A DNA stretch of 64,000 nucleotides from an uncultured bacterium (GTDB lineage Bacteria; Myxococcota_A; Bradymonadia; Bradymonadales; Bradymonadaceae), in the NCBI GenBank assembly GCA_937981985.1, contig CALJNB010000039.1:1-64000 (forward strand). Direction: 5' to 3'. The notes beneath the pieces are model-generated. The model was not told where the DNA came from, did not search any database, and saw only the letters and a list, made by a program, of their open reading frames with translations. This document shows, in pieces, positions 1 through 9,612 of the stretch. The position numbers and the translations under genes were made by a program. The number at the start of each line of letters is the position of its first letter. Position 1 is the stretch's first letter.

Positions 1-1877
1 CGAGTTTCGATCCGAAAGGTAGATATATTTACTTTATCTCACAGCGCTTTTTTGAACCGAAGTATGATGCCCATTTCTTCACCATAGGTTTTCCCAAAGC
101 AGGCAAGCCTTGTTTGCTCGCGCTGCGACCCGATGTTGAGAACCCTTTTGTAGATCTACCGCCCAAATGGGATGTGAACGACGATGACGACGATAAACCG
201 ACGAAGAAAAAGACGGTCAACAAAAAGGCAAGTGCTGGTAAACGTAAGTCAAAAACAACACCGAAAAAGAAGAAGACCGACGAGTCCAAACCCACAGTCG
301 TAGAAATCGACTTTGAGAACATTGAACATCGCGTCTCGGTTTTCCCTGTTGAACTTGGTAATTATTCACAAATCGAAGCGAACGAAAATACAGTATTCTG
401 GACCTTCCACCCCGAAGATGATGACTCACAAATCGAATCCTTTAAACTTGAGGATAGAAAACATAAGCACCTCATAGATGGATGGGGATTTTCACTCTCA
501 CGTGATCGAAGCCACATGTTAGTCATCGGGAAACATTTGCGCGTTATGAAAACAGGTGAAACACCAGATACTGATGAAGGTTATAGTAAAAGATCAGGCT
601 GGATTGATTTTTCCCGACTCACCTTAAAAATTGATCAAAGAACCGAATGGCGTCAGATGTTTCGTGAGGCCTGGCGTCTGATGAGAGATCATTTTTGGCA
701 AAAGGATATGTCTGGAGTAGATTGGAAAGGTGTTTGGGATCGTTATAGCCCACTTGTTGAACGCGTTAACACGCGTGCCGAATATTCAGATCTCGTTTGG
801 CTGATGCAAGGAGAGCTGGGTACTAGCCACGCTTATGAATATGGTGGAGATCATCGAAACGACACGGCCAGATATTATCCGTCTTATCTGGGTGCAAATA
901 TTTCGTGGGAAAGTAAAAAGAAAGCCTATCGAATCGATAATATCGTCCGCGGAGACTCTTGGGATAAACGTGAGGGTTCACCTCTTTCCAGAGTAGGTGT
1001 TAATATTCAAGAAGGTCACCTTATCAAATCGGTGAATGGCAAGCGGGTCACTAAAAGCACATCTCTTCAGGAAATGTTGGCGAACAAAAGCAATAAAACC
1101 GTCGCTCTGGAAATTATTGGAGAACGCGGAAAGACCAACGAAATTATCGTCAATCCGATACGCTCAGAAAGCGGCATAAGATACAGAGAGTGGGTTCGTT
1201 CCAATCGTGAAAAAGTACACAAAGCAACCAAAGGTAAAGTCGGTTACGTTCATATTCCGGATATGTCGGTAAAAGGATTTGCTGAATTTCATAGAAGCTT
1301 TTTGAGCGAACTGCGTCGCGACGCGCTTATTGTAGACGTTCGATTTAATGGCGGCGGCCACGTGAGCCAACTTCTACTGGAGAAGCTGGCAAGAAAACGA
1401 ATAGGATACGACATACCGCGATGGGGTAAGCCTCAACCCTACCCCTCCGATTCAGTAATTGGTCCTATGGTTGCAATCACAAACGAATCAGCAGGAAGTG
1501 ACGGCGATATTTTCAGCCATTGCTTTAAGTTGATGAACCTTGGACCGCTTATCGGTAAAAGAACATGGGGCGGTGTGATTGGAATTTGGCCACGACATTC
1601 ATTGGCCGATCGAAGTATGACCAGCCAACCCGAATTCTCCTTCTGGTTTGAGGACGTAGGGTTCCAGGTTGAAAATCATGGGACCGACCCGGATATTGAA
1701 GTTGATATTTCTCCAGACGATTATAAAAAAGGAAGAGATCCTCAGCTGCAAATGGGGCTAAAGGAAATTAGGCGCTTGTTAAAAGAACAACAACCTAAGG
1801 TTCCGGATTTCGGTGAGCGCCCCAACCTTGCGCCACCTGGTCAAGCAAAAAAGAAAGCGCGACGTCGTCGTAGCTAA
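1..1877 (+). CDS. Tricorn-type protease (S41 family), 3' part only
   Basis: Large cytoplasmic serine protease that trims peptides downstream of other proteases; the gene runs off the left edge. The reading frame is open from base 3. The first in-frame TTG (114) is an internal leucine codon, because the residues before it (FDPKGRYIYF) are typical of the last blade of the tricorn beta-propeller. Domain order: propeller end, a Lys/Asp-rich linker (about 175-290), the helical C1 domain with the Ser-His pair of 'LGTSHAY' (about 818-838), a PDZ domain (about 960-1150), then the C2/S41 domain with nucleophile Ser in 'AGSDGD' (codon 1497-1499) and 'RTWGGVIGI'. The C-terminus is basic (KKKARRRRS). The basic/acidic linker is unusual. 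Family assignment is firm; substrate is unknown. Confidence 0.93.
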   Translation, partial: SFDPKGRYIYFISQRFFEPKYDAHFFTIGFPKAGKPCLLALRPDVENPFVDLPPKWDVNDDDDDKPTKKKTVNKKASAGKRKSKTTPKKKKTDESKPTVVEIDFENIEHRVSVFPVELGNYSQIEANENTVFWTFHPEDDDSQIESFKLEDRKHKHLIDGWGFSLSRDRSHMLVIGKHLRVMKTGETPDTDEGYSKRSGWIDFSRLTLKIDQRTEWRQMFREAWRLMRDHFWQKDMSGVDWKGVWDRYSPLVERVNTRAEYSDLVWLMQGELGTSHAYEYGGDHRNDTARYYPSYLGANISWESKKKAYRIDNIVRGDSWDKREGSPLSRVGVNIQEGHLIKSVNGKRVTKSTSLQEMLANKSNKTVALEIIGERGKTNEIIVNPIRSESGIRYREWVRSNREKVHKATKGKVGYVHIPDMSVKGFAEFHRSFLSELRRDALIVDVRFNGGGHVSQLLLEKLARKRIGYDIPRWGKPQPYPSDSVIGPMVAITNESAGSDGDIFSHCFKLMNLGPLIGKRTWGGVIGIWPRHSLADRSMTSQPEFSFWFEDVGFQVENHGTDPDIEVDISPDDYKKGRDPQLQMGLKEIRRLLKEQQPKVPDFGERPNLAPPGQAKKKARRRRS

Positions 1878-1924
1878 ATTGAGAATTGGGAGAGAGGATA
1901 CGCTCGTTTCCACAATCATTCGAC

Positions 1925-3010
1925 CTACTTATTGATATAATCTAAGGTATAATTGCTCGTACCCTTCATTGTCGCCTTTGTACCACCGATGTCCATTTGT
2001 AAGGTATATTTGCCGCCAAAATTAAATGAGTAGGGTTCAGCTACTACTGAAGCTACTGACTTCACCGCAGAACCCATGCTCTTCAACATATCTTTTCGAC
2101 GCATGGAAGTGCCCTGGTGAATCAAACGAATGCTATCCTTTCCACTCTTCCCATCGATTTGAATCGCATAGGGAATACGGTAACCGGTTTTACTATCAGA
2201 CTTTATTTTGCCTTCTTTCATTTTCGCATTCGCGTCTGAAAAAACAATTTTGTCTTTGTACCCGACAACAACCCAAACGCTTGATTTCCCTCCATTGTCC
2301 TCTGTCAATTTGATTTCTCGCCAGGCGACAACCAGATCACCATTGAAAGTACGAAATCTAGAGAATCGCGTCGCCAAATCGTAAGGTGCGATATTCGTCG
2401 CAACATAATCTGCGAAACCTTTTCCAGTTCCCTTCACATTAAAAACCTTTCCACCAACGGTAACCGTACCTTCAACATTTGCCCTAGGAGCGATGATTCC
2501 ATATTTGTAATATTTGTCGCCATCGACCGTTATCTGTCCTCTGCCCGGTCTCCATTTAGGAATCACATTCGAAAAGGTAACGTTTACTTTCACCTTTCCG
2601 TTATGAATCAACTGATACTTATTCTTACCTTTGGCACGAATAAGTGTGCTCGCGATTTCTAATTTGAAATTATCTTTCGAGTACGTCCACTCGTCGTCAT
2701 CCTTCTTTTTCTTAAATTTGTATTTCTTTTGATCCGGTAGATTCACTCGAAGTTCAACGGCGCCGTTCCCGTCTCCCCAGCCAAGATTTGAGACCGTGAA
2801 ATCAACACCAATATGACCACCGCCATCCAAATCTGCGGAAAACGAATATCTCTGTGTGTAGGATTCATCGGTCGACATCTCCGGAACCAGAGATTTACTC
2901 GTGAACGCCCCGGCAGAAGGGCTTTTTGTCCAACCTTTTGTCTGAGCGAAAAGAGGCGTCGAGACCAGAAGCGTTAACGTTATGATTAAAGGATATATTT
3001 TTTTAAGCAT
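1925..3010 (-). CDS. Exported protein of unknown function, beta-rich
   Basis: A 361-residue protein starting at the ATG at 3010. The frame stays open upstream, but the sequence from this Met is a clean signal peptide (MLKKIYPLIITLTLLVSTPLFAQ), so the mature protein is probably periplasmic or outer-membrane. The rest is rich in alternating strands, glycine and lysine. The central 'GKGFADYVATN' region followed by a Phe/Arg-rich stretch faintly recalls CrtC/Svf1-like lipocalin-type barrels, but I would not name it on that. It lies 61 bp after the dynamin-like gene on the same strand and may be cotranscribed. It is convergent with the tricorn gene. Confidence 0.8.
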   Translation of the reverse strand: MLKKIYPLIITLTLLVSTPLFAQTKGWTKSPSAGAFTSKSLVPEMSTDESYTQRYSFSADLDGGGHIGVDFTVSNLGWGDGNGAVELRVNLPDQKKYKFKKKKDDDEWTYSKDNFKLEIASTLIRAKGKNKYQLIHNGKVKVNVTFSNVIPKWRPGRGQITVDGDKYYKYGIIAPRANVEGTVTVGGKVFNVKGTGKGFADYVATNIAPYDLATRFSRFRTFNGDLVVAWREIKLTEDNGGKSSVWVVVGYKDKIVFSDANAKMKEGKIKSDSKTGYRIPYAIQIDGKSGKDSIRLIHQGTSMRRKDMLKSMGSAVKSVASVVAEPYSFNFGGKYTLQMDIGGTKATMKGTSNYTLDYINK

Positions 3011-3071
3011 CTGATTCTCACGTTCCAATCGGTTTTCGGCATTATGTAGTTTAAACGCACTACATCGATGA

Positions 3072-5933
3072 TTATTCAAAGCGCTTCATTAATTCGGTCA
3101 TTTCTTCTACATCAAAACGGTGTGTGGATTCAAGTTGAAGAATCTCAAGCTCAGCTGAAATTCTAGACGCTAACAAACGTGCGCCATCAAAGAACTCTTC
3201 CAACCATGAAGATAGATCGTCACCAAAATTTTGCTCAAAATCGGGTAGTAGCGAAGCCAGCGGCGAACGCCATTTTGAACGATCAGAGTGCGAAAATTCC
3301 ACAGCCTTTAATGCCATGAGTCCCGCTGCGTCAATTTTTCCGCGAGTCTCTGCCCTTAGCGCCCCCAAAACTCTTTTATCCAGATGGATCCGAAGTCTGC
3401 GCGATTCATCGAAAAATGACTGAACTCGGCGCTGAGCAGCCCGTGAACTCTGCAATGGCAACTCTCGAATGATAGGCTCTAGGGCAACCGAAAAGTCGCT
3501 CTCCAGATCCGCGATTTTCCTGGATATCCGCTGAAACGACCGGTCAAGGATTTGGTTCAATCGGATACGAATTAGATCCAAGATAAACTCGAAATCATCT
3601 TTCTTTAAAGCACGTTTCCCTGTCCAATTCCCGACCGGCTTTAGAGACTCCGCGATTTCGGTTTCGATTCCTTGAAGCGTAATCTGAGCCCATTCTTTAA
3701 GCGTTATAACCTCCTCGTTGATCATTTTCTTTGGAAAATATTTTGCCCGTTTCTCAAGTAAATCAGTATAATTGTTTAAATGTACTTGGGCATTTTGGAC
3801 GCGATTCAACATTCCAACCTGAAAAGCACTTAGCATCATGACGAAATTTTCGATTTTAATACGAGCATCAATCGCTTTGATTCGTCCGGCCCGTTGAACG
3901 ATTTTTTCATCAAAGAAATCCGAAAAATCACCAAAACAAGAATCGATATAAGTCTCTTCCTTTTCGGCGAGTTTTGCCGACACGCCGTAAACGGCAAGAA
4001 TCTTATCCCCGATATGTTCGTTCACGTATCCTTTTAGATGCTCTACGGCAGCATCATCGACGCGATCAATCTTGTTAATAATAATCACCAAACGATCGGC
4101 ACTGTTATTGACCGTATCAATTTGGTCGCGCTGCGTTTGAGATAGCACTTGGTTGGCATCCATGACCCACAGAATCGCTTCTGCGGAATTAAGGGCTTTC
4201 TTGGCCACGCGTTCATGCCGTTCTTCGAGCGCATTAAAGCCAGGCGTATCCCAAAAATTGACTAATCGTAATTGTGGGTGCGGATACAAAAATTCGACGT
4301 GATCAATTTCGTCAGAATTGGACTTCATGCTCTTCTTGGCATCTTCGAAATTCTGTTCATCGATCTCACCATCTCGTTTAACGATACGTGCGGTCTTGCG
4401 TGAACCGAATTTAATCACGCCAGATTGTGCAGTTGTTGGAACGACACCAACGGGTACAACCTTTTCTCCAATTAGCGCGTTGACGACCGAAGACTTTCCG
4501 GCATTAAATTCTCCTAAAACTGCCACAGAGAGCGGTGAATGAATCGCTTGAGAAATAGACTGATAACTAGCCATAAATCCGCCCAGTCTACCGTCAGATG
4601 ATAAATAGCCCCCCATTTGTTCGAGAACATCCCGGGCATCATCAAGCGATTCTATTTCGCTTGGCAAGGTCCAGTCGTATTTGAGCACACCTATGGCGTT
4701 CTCCTTCTTCTGAGAAATATCGTGCGAAGTGATTTCGGACCCAAAATCCTCGGCTTTTTTGAACCACCAAAGCGCTTCGGCGGCGTCTCCATATTCTAAA
4801 GAAATATCGCCGAGAAGTTCCCAAATTTTTAGATTTAACTCTCCTTCGTATTCAAGTGCGTTCTCAAACATCTGGCGAGCAGATAAAGCATCGTTTTCTT
4901 TTTGCTTTGCGAGCCCTAATCCGAAATAGGCTCGATGTTTACCTTTTTCGTTATTCGACTCAAGAACACGCGAGAAATAGTTTGCGGCGCCTTCTTCATT
5001 GTTTTCAAGAGCAATCATCCCTCTACCCAACAACGCTTCGGTGCCGAAGGGATCCATCTTCAAAGCTTTTCCAAAAGCAATTGCCCCTTGATTCTGATTC
5101 CCAAGACTCGTGAAGGCTTGCCCAAGTAGAACACATTGTTCGTACCTTAAAGCATCTGGTAATTCGACATTATTGATAAGTAGTAAACTCGTATCATATT
5201 CTCCTAACGCGTTCATATTCCTGGAAAGGCCTAAAAGGGACTCGTCTTTTCTAAGATCGCGCGCCAATTCGTTTGCTTTTCCCCACGCTTCTTTTGCGCC
5301 ATGAAACTCGTCTCTAGCCTCACATATCTTCGCGTTAACGATGAGTCCCAGAATATGATCCGGCGGTAGCATCGCCTGCCGTAAGACGTCGGTGGCTCGA
5401 CCAAAATCACCTATGTCGCAATATGCATCGGCAAGACTTGCGTTCAAATCGTCTTGATCTGACATCAATTTTTGCGCCCTTAAAAAATGGCGGATCGCTT
5501 TCTTCTGGTGGCCCAAAGATTGATTGATTCGACCGAGTGCAAATTCGAGATCAAAAGAAAAAGAGACATCAGAAAAAGACGCTGCACGATTTAGATAAGC
5601 GACGGCTTTACGCAAGTCTTTTGTAGATTCGAACGCAAGAGCTGCATAAAAAAGACTCTCCGGCGATTCGCGAATCGTGTTTGAACGATCAAAAGCGTCT
5701 ATCGCTGCACTATAATTTTCAAGCGAAAATTCGGCCAATCCAATAAGATGATGTGTTCGAGCGACGTCTGGATGCATCCGCAAAGTCGGTTTCAAGATAC
5801 CCAGAGCCCTTTTGAACTTTTCCTCTCGAATCAGTGCATTGGACTGTTCGTGAATCTGACGAACATTTTCAGGAAGAAAAACTTCGTCAACAATGTCGCC
5901 AACCCGCTCGTATATTTTATCGAAAATAGACAT
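3072..5933 (-). CDS. TPR repeat protein fused to a dynamin-like GTPase
   Basis: A 953-residue fusion. Residues about 30-420 are a run of tetratricopeptide-like helical repeats (for example 'LIGLAEFSLENYSAAIDAF'). Residues about 465-650 form a dynamin-superfamily G domain: P-loop GEFNAGKSS at 474-482, switch Thr in 'VVPTTAQ', G3 'DTPGFN' and G4 'NKID'. The last 300 residues are long amphipathic helices like the stalk of bacterial dynamin-like proteins. Such GTPases bind and remodel membranes; here the TPR part would recruit a partner, which is inference. No transmembrane segment is evident. The start ATG at 5933 gives a sensible N-terminus. TPR-first dynamin fusions occur in myxobacteria-like genomes. 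Confidence 0.9.
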   Translation of the reverse strand: MSIFDKIYERVGDIVDEVFLPENVRQIHEQSNALIREEKFKRALGILKPTLRMHPDVARTHHLIGLAEFSLENYSAAIDAFDRSNTIRESPESLFYAALAFESTKDLRKAVAYLNRAASFSDVSFSFDLEFALGRINQSLGHQKKAIRHFLRAQKLMSDQDDLNASLADAYCDIGDFGRATDVLRQAMLPPDHILGLIVNAKICEARDEFHGAKEAWGKANELARDLRKDESLLGLSRNMNALGEYDTSLLLINNVELPDALRYEQCVLLGQAFTSLGNQNQGAIAFGKALKMDPFGTEALLGRGMIALENNEEGAANYFSRVLESNNEKGKHRAYFGLGLAKQKENDALSARQMFENALEYEGELNLKIWELLGDISLEYGDAAEALWWFKKAEDFGSEITSHDISQKKENAIGVLKYDWTLPSEIESLDDARDVLEQMGGYLSSDGRLGGFMASYQSISQAIHSPLSVAVLGEFNAGKSSVVNALIGEKVVPVGVVPTTAQSGVIKFGSRKTARIVKRDGEIDEQNFEDAKKSMKSNSDEIDHVEFLYPHPQLRLVNFWDTPGFNALEERHERVAKKALNSAEAILWVMDANQVLSQTQRDQIDTVNNSADRLVIIINKIDRVDDAAVEHLKGYVNEHIGDKILAVYGVSAKLAEKEETYIDSCFGDFSDFFDEKIVQRAGRIKAIDARIKIENFVMMLSAFQVGMLNRVQNAQVHLNNYTDLLEKRAKYFPKKMINEEVITLKEWAQITLQGIETEIAESLKPVGNWTGKRALKKDDFEFILDLIRIRLNQILDRSFQRISRKIADLESDFSVALEPIIRELPLQSSRAAQRRVQSFFDESRRLRIHLDKRVLGALRAETRGKIDAAGLMALKAVEFSHSDRSKWRSPLASLLPDFEQNFGDDLSSWLEEFFDGARLLASRISAELEILQLESTHRFDVEEMTELMKRFE

Positions 5934-6011
5934 CTTTAAAAGATATCATCTATTTGAAGGTCCAGTAACTCCCACATCAAATTTTATCGCAAATTTCTAA
6001 ATGCACTAAAG

Positions 6012-6038
6012 AAAAAAAGGACTCCATAATCAGAGTCC
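6012..6038 (-). terminator. Rho-independent terminator after katG
   Basis: Read on the minus strand: GGACTC, 8-nt loop, GAGTCC, then a run of seven T. It lies 29 bp beyond the katG stop codon. Confidence 0.8.
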
Positions 6039-6066
6039 AAGTTAGATAGCTTTCAAGAAGCACAGA

Positions 6067-8217
6067 TCAAAAACGGTCCAGATTCATTACTTTAGTCCAC
6101 GCTGCAACAAAATCTTTTACAAACTTCGTTGAGGCATCGTTGCTTGCGTAGACTTCAGAAAGAGCACGAAGTTCCGAATTTGAACCAAAGACCAAATCGA
6201 CCGCGCTCGCTGTCCATTTCACAGCTCCTGTCTTACGATCTGTTCCTTCGAAAACGTTTTCATCCCGCTTTTTCCACGCGGTATTAAGATCCAACAAGTT
6301 TACGAAAAAGTCGTTACTTAGTGTTCCTGGATTCTTTGTGAAGACACCTTCCTGTGTGTTATTGAAGTTGGTACCTAGAACACGCATTCCCCCCACCAAT
6401 ACGGTTAGCTCAGGCGCGCTCAAGTTAAGCAAATGTGCACGGTCAACAAGCATTTCTTCTGGCTGACGTGTTGCGCCGGCTTTTTTAAAGTTGCGGAAAC
6501 CATCTGCTTTGGGTTCAAGAACTCCAAACGACTCTACGTCAGTATGTTCTTGAGTAGCGTCCGCACGACCCGATGTGAACGGAACGCTAATATTATGGCC
6601 GCCATTCTTTGCCGCTGCTTCAATTGCCGCAGAACCACCAAGCACGATGAGGTCGGCGATAGAAACCGAACCTTTGAATTCAGCCTGCAGCTTCTCAAAT
6701 GTAGCCAAAGTTTCTGAAACGTCAGAATTTGCCTCCCAGTCTTTTTGAGGTGAAAGACGAATACGTCCGCCATTAGCCCCACCGCGATAATCGGTTTTAC
6801 GGAAAGTTGATGCCGAAGCCCAAGCCGTTGAAACCAGCTGAGAAACGCTAAGTCCTGATCCCATAATTGCGCTTTTCAATTCGCTTACTTCAGCATCTGA
6901 TAGCGAAGTCCCCTTGGGAATCGGATCTTGCCATAATAGTGCTGCTTTCGGAACTTCCGAACCTAGGTAACGATCAATAGGACCCATATCTCTATGCGTC
7001 AATTTGTACCAAGCTTTCGAAAATGCTTCCCCGAGCTCTTTTGGGTTTTCAAAGAAACGCTTCGAAATAGGTCCGTAAATGGGGTCCATTTTCAAAGCCA
7101 TATCGGACGTAAACATGATAGGCGCGTGGCGCTTAGACGGATCATGTGCGTCCGGGACAGTACCTTGTGCCGATTCTTCTTTTGGCGTCCATTGCGTCGC
7201 ACCAGCTGGGCTTTTCGTTTGGACCCATTCGAAACCAAAAAGATTTTCGAAATAGTTATTATCCCAAGCAATGGGATTCATTGTCCAAGCGCCCTCCAAA
7301 CCACTACTGATGGTGTCGGCACCGTGTCCGGTTCCGAATGTATTTTTCCAACCTGTACCTTGCTCTTCTAATGTTGCACCTTCAGGCTCGGGTCCGACAT
7401 ATTTATCGGGATCTGCAGCGCCGTGCCCTTTTCCGAAGGTGTGACCACCGGCAATCAAAGCAACCGTTTCTTCGTCGTTCATTCCCATACGCTTGAACGT
7501 ATCGCGAATGTCTCGCGCTGAGGCTAAAGGATCACCATTGGCGTTTGGGCCCTCAGGATTCACGTAAATGAGCCCCATCTGAACCGCACCAAGAGGATCT
7601 TCAAGGTCGCGATCGCCGCTATATCTTTCTTCGGCCAACCATTCGCCCTCAGGGCCCCAGTAAATATCTTCCTCGGGCTCCCAAATATCGGGGCGTCCAC
7701 CACCAAATCCGTAGGTCGGTAATCCCATCGATTCAATCGCGACGTTTCCGACAAGGATGAATAAATCAGCCCATGAGATAGATTTTCCATATTTTTGTTT
7801 GATGGGCCAAAGTAGCATTCGGCCTTTATCCAAATTCACGTTATCAGGCCAACTATTAAGAGGTGCGAAGCGCTGCGCACCCGAGCCTCCACCACCACGG
7901 CCATCGAAAGTACGATACGTACCCGCAGCGTGCCATGCCAGACGGACGAAGAAAGGACCATAATGTCCATAATCAGCTGGCCACCATTCTTGTGAGTCGG
8001 TCATTAACGCTTCTAGATCTTTTTTAAGTGCAGCAAGGTCGAGCGACTTGAACGACTCCGCATAATCAAATTCAGGATCCATCGGATTTCTTAATTCCGA
8101 ATTCTGATGGAGAATTTTTAGGTTCAATTGATTGGGCCACCAATTTAAACTTGATGCCTTTTGAGCCGCAGTATGACCACTTCTCATGGGACATTTTCCT
8201 TTTGTTTCTTCTGACAT
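6067..8217 (-). CDS. katG: Catalase-peroxidase KatG
   Basis: Bifunctional haem catalase-peroxidase that destroys hydrogen peroxide, 716 aa (family about 720-740). The distal pocket is complete: Arg92, Trp95, His96 in '[11 protein letters not shown]'. The proximal haem ligand is His259 in '[10 protein letters not shown]'. The Trp-Tyr-Met crosslink needed for catalase activity can be traced as Trp95, Tyr218 ('LIYVNPEGP') and Met244 ('FKRMGMN'). The C-terminal haemless domain is full length. No signal peptide, so cytoplasmic. A GGAG ribosome site precedes the ATG. It follows the Fur/PerR gene by 27 bp, the furA-katG arrangement known from mycobacteria, so it is probably derepressed by peroxide through that regulator. 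A terminator follows. Confidence 0.98.
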   Translation of the reverse strand: MSEETKGKCPMRSGHTAAQKASSLNWWPNQLNLKILHQNSELRNPMDPEFDYAESFKSLDLAALKKDLEALMTDSQEWWPADYGHYGPFFVRLAWHAAGTYRTFDGRGGGGSGAQRFAPLNSWPDNVNLDKGRMLLWPIKQKYGKSISWADLFILVGNVAIESMGLPTYGFGGGRPDIWEPEEDIYWGPEGEWLAEERYSGDRDLEDPLGAVQMGLIYVNPEGPNANGDPLASARDIRDTFKRMGMNDEETVALIAGGHTFGKGHGAADPDKYVGPEPEGATLEEQGTGWKNTFGTGHGADTISSGLEGAWTMNPIAWDNNYFENLFGFEWVQTKSPAGATQWTPKEESAQGTVPDAHDPSKRHAPIMFTSDMALKMDPIYGPISKRFFENPKELGEAFSKAWYKLTHRDMGPIDRYLGSEVPKAALLWQDPIPKGTSLSDAEVSELKSAIMGSGLSVSQLVSTAWASASTFRKTDYRGGANGGRIRLSPQKDWEANSDVSETLATFEKLQAEFKGSVSIADLIVLGGSAAIEAAAKNGGHNISVPFTSGRADATQEHTDVESFGVLEPKADGFRNFKKAGATRQPEEMLVDRAHLLNLSAPELTVLVGGMRVLGTNFNNTQEGVFTKNPGTLSNDFFVNLLDLNTAWKKRDENVFEGTDRKTGAVKWTASAVDLVFGSNSELRALSEVYASNDASTKFVKDFVAAWTKVMNLDRF

Positions 8218-8244
8218 TTTTTTCTCCGTTATAGTTAATTCTAT

Positions 8245-8661
8245 CTATTGTAATTTTTGGCAACTGGGGCATAGGCCCCAGTAAATAACTTCTGCTTCAT
8301 CGATTTTAAATCCGTGATCTTTTTCCGCTTCGAGGCACGGGGCTTTACCGACAGCGCAATCGATATCGTGTGTAGCGTTACATTTTCGACACACAAGATG
8401 ATGGTGATTGTCCAAGCGGTGTTCGTATCGAGCCGCCGAGCCTGCCGGCTGGATTTTTCGAATTAATCCTTTTTCTGACATGACATTTAGTGTGTCGTAA
8501 ACCGCTTGTTTTGAGATCGAACCGATTTCGGCTTTAACTTTTTCTAAAATTTCGTCGGCCATTGCGTGCGGCGAATTTACAAGCGTTTTATAAATTGAAA
8601 GACGTTGTGCGGTTACTTGAAGACCGGCCCCTTTTAGCGCTTCTATAATTTCAGTTTGCAT
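8245..8661 (-). CDS. Fur-family regulator, probably a PerR/FurA-type peroxide sensor
   Basis: Metal-dependent repressor of about 138 aa. It has an N-terminal winged helix ('GLQVTAQRLSIYKTL', 'SKQAVYDTLNVM') and a C-terminal dimerisation and metal domain with 'DNHHHLVCRKC' and 'CPSC', the two CxxC zinc pairs of the family. Three Met codons lie close together (8676, 8667, 8661). The last has the best-spaced ribosome site (GGAAG, 8 nt upstream), so I chose 8661. Cotranscription with katG and divergence from peroxiredoxin point to PerR/FurA function rather than iron uptake control; that is contextual. Fur itself cannot be excluded. Confidence 0.93.
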   Translation of the reverse strand: MQTEIIEALKGAGLQVTAQRLSIYKTLVNSPHAMADEILEKVKAEIGSISKQAVYDTLNVMSEKGLIRKIQPAGSAARYEHRLDNHHHLVCRKCNATHDIDCAVGKAPCLEAEKDHGFKIDEAEVIYWGLCPSCQKLQ

Positions 8662-8742
8662 TGTCATCGCTTCCATCTAACACTTTAACTAATCCCAATT
8701 CTGGACTGGGTCAAGAGTTAGGTTCGCAAATCATCTTGAAAC

Positions 8743-8772
8743 ATTTGAAAAATTTTCCAGACTTTTTCAAAT
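8743..8772. promoter_or_regulatory. Perfect 10-bp inverted repeat in the perR-katG / peroxiredoxin divergent promoter region
   Basis: ATTTGAAAAA, 10-nt spacer, TTTTTCAAAT. It sits between the divergent regulator and peroxiredoxin start codons (8662-8844), about 70 bp from each. The arms are one helical turn apart, as expected for a dimeric regulator binding one DNA face. It does not match the canonical Fur/PerR 7-1-7 box, so the binding protein is unknown. Confidence 0.55.
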
Positions 8773-8844
8773 TGGTGTTTAGCTTCCCTCATGAAATAAC
8801 CTTGGCTCCATTGCGGCGGCCAAATTACTTTTGGAGAGAACATT

Positions 8845-9474
8845 ATGACAGTTCGAATAGGAGATATCGCACCCAACTTTAAAGTCGACACCACTCAAGG
8901 TGAAATCGATTTTCATGACTGGATCGGAGACAAGTGGGTTTTCTTCTTCAGCCATCCGGCCGATTTTACCCCAGTCTGCACGACCGAAATGGGACGTACG
9001 GCGCAACTGGCAAAGGAATTTGCCAGCAGAGATACCCAACCACTTGGACTCTCAACCGATGGTGTTGAAGAGCATAAGGGCTGGATAAAAGACGTCGACG
9101 CTACGCAAAACACGTCTTTAGAATTCCCAATCGTTGCCGACGTTGATAGAAAAGTCGCGCAAGCTTACGGCATGATTCATCCCGGTGAAAGTAAGACCGC
9201 GGCAGTTAGAAGCGTGTTCATCATCGATCCCGATAAGAAAATTCGATTAACGTTAACTTATCCAATGAATGTGGGTCGTAACTTCGATGAAATTTTACGC
9301 GTCATCGATGCCTTGCAATTCAGCGATAAGTATGGCGTAGCGACGCCAGCCGACTGGAAAAAAGGAGACCGTGTGATCATCCCACCGGGCGTGAGTAACG
9401 AAGATGCGATCAAAAAATTTCCACAAGGCTTTGAAGAGGTTCGACCTTACCTTCGTTTCACCGAAATAAAATGA
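8845..9474 (+). CDS. 1-Cys peroxiredoxin (Prx6 type)
   Basis: Thiol peroxidase of 209 aa reducing peroxides in the cytoplasm. The peroxidatic Cys45 lies in the Prx6-type signature 'DFTPVCTTE'. The long C-terminal part ('GVATPADWKKGDRVIIPPGVSNE') and absence of a second conserved cysteine place it in the 1-Cys Prx6 group rather than AhpC/Prx1. GGAGAG lies 9 nt before the ATG. It is divergent from the Fur-katG operon and probably shares its peroxide control. It depends on an unidentified external reductant. Confidence 0.95.
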   Translation: MTVRIGDIAPNFKVDTTQGEIDFHDWIGDKWVFFFSHPADFTPVCTTEMGRTAQLAKEFASRDTQPLGLSTDGVEEHKGWIKDVDATQNTSLEFPIVADVDRKVAQAYGMIHPGESKTAAVRSVFIIDPDKKIRLTLTYPMNVGRNFDEILRVIDALQFSDKYGVATPADWKKGDRVIIPPGVSNEDAIKKFPQGFEEVRPYLRFTEIK

Positions 9475-9612
9475 CCCACATTTTCTTAAGGTAATCACAC
9501 CAGATAAATTCACAGCCCCGAGATCAGGTGAGAATTGCCAAGACGATAAATGATTGGATGTAAGTTCTAATTCAAGTATTATCCCAGAACGAATCCATTT
9601 ATCGGAGCTTTC

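Noticed and set aside
8677-8844. Canonical Fur/PerR box in the katG/peroxiredoxin intergenic region
   Set aside because: I looked for a TTATAAT-N-ATTATAA-like 7-1-7 repeat and found only the different 10-10-10 repeat.
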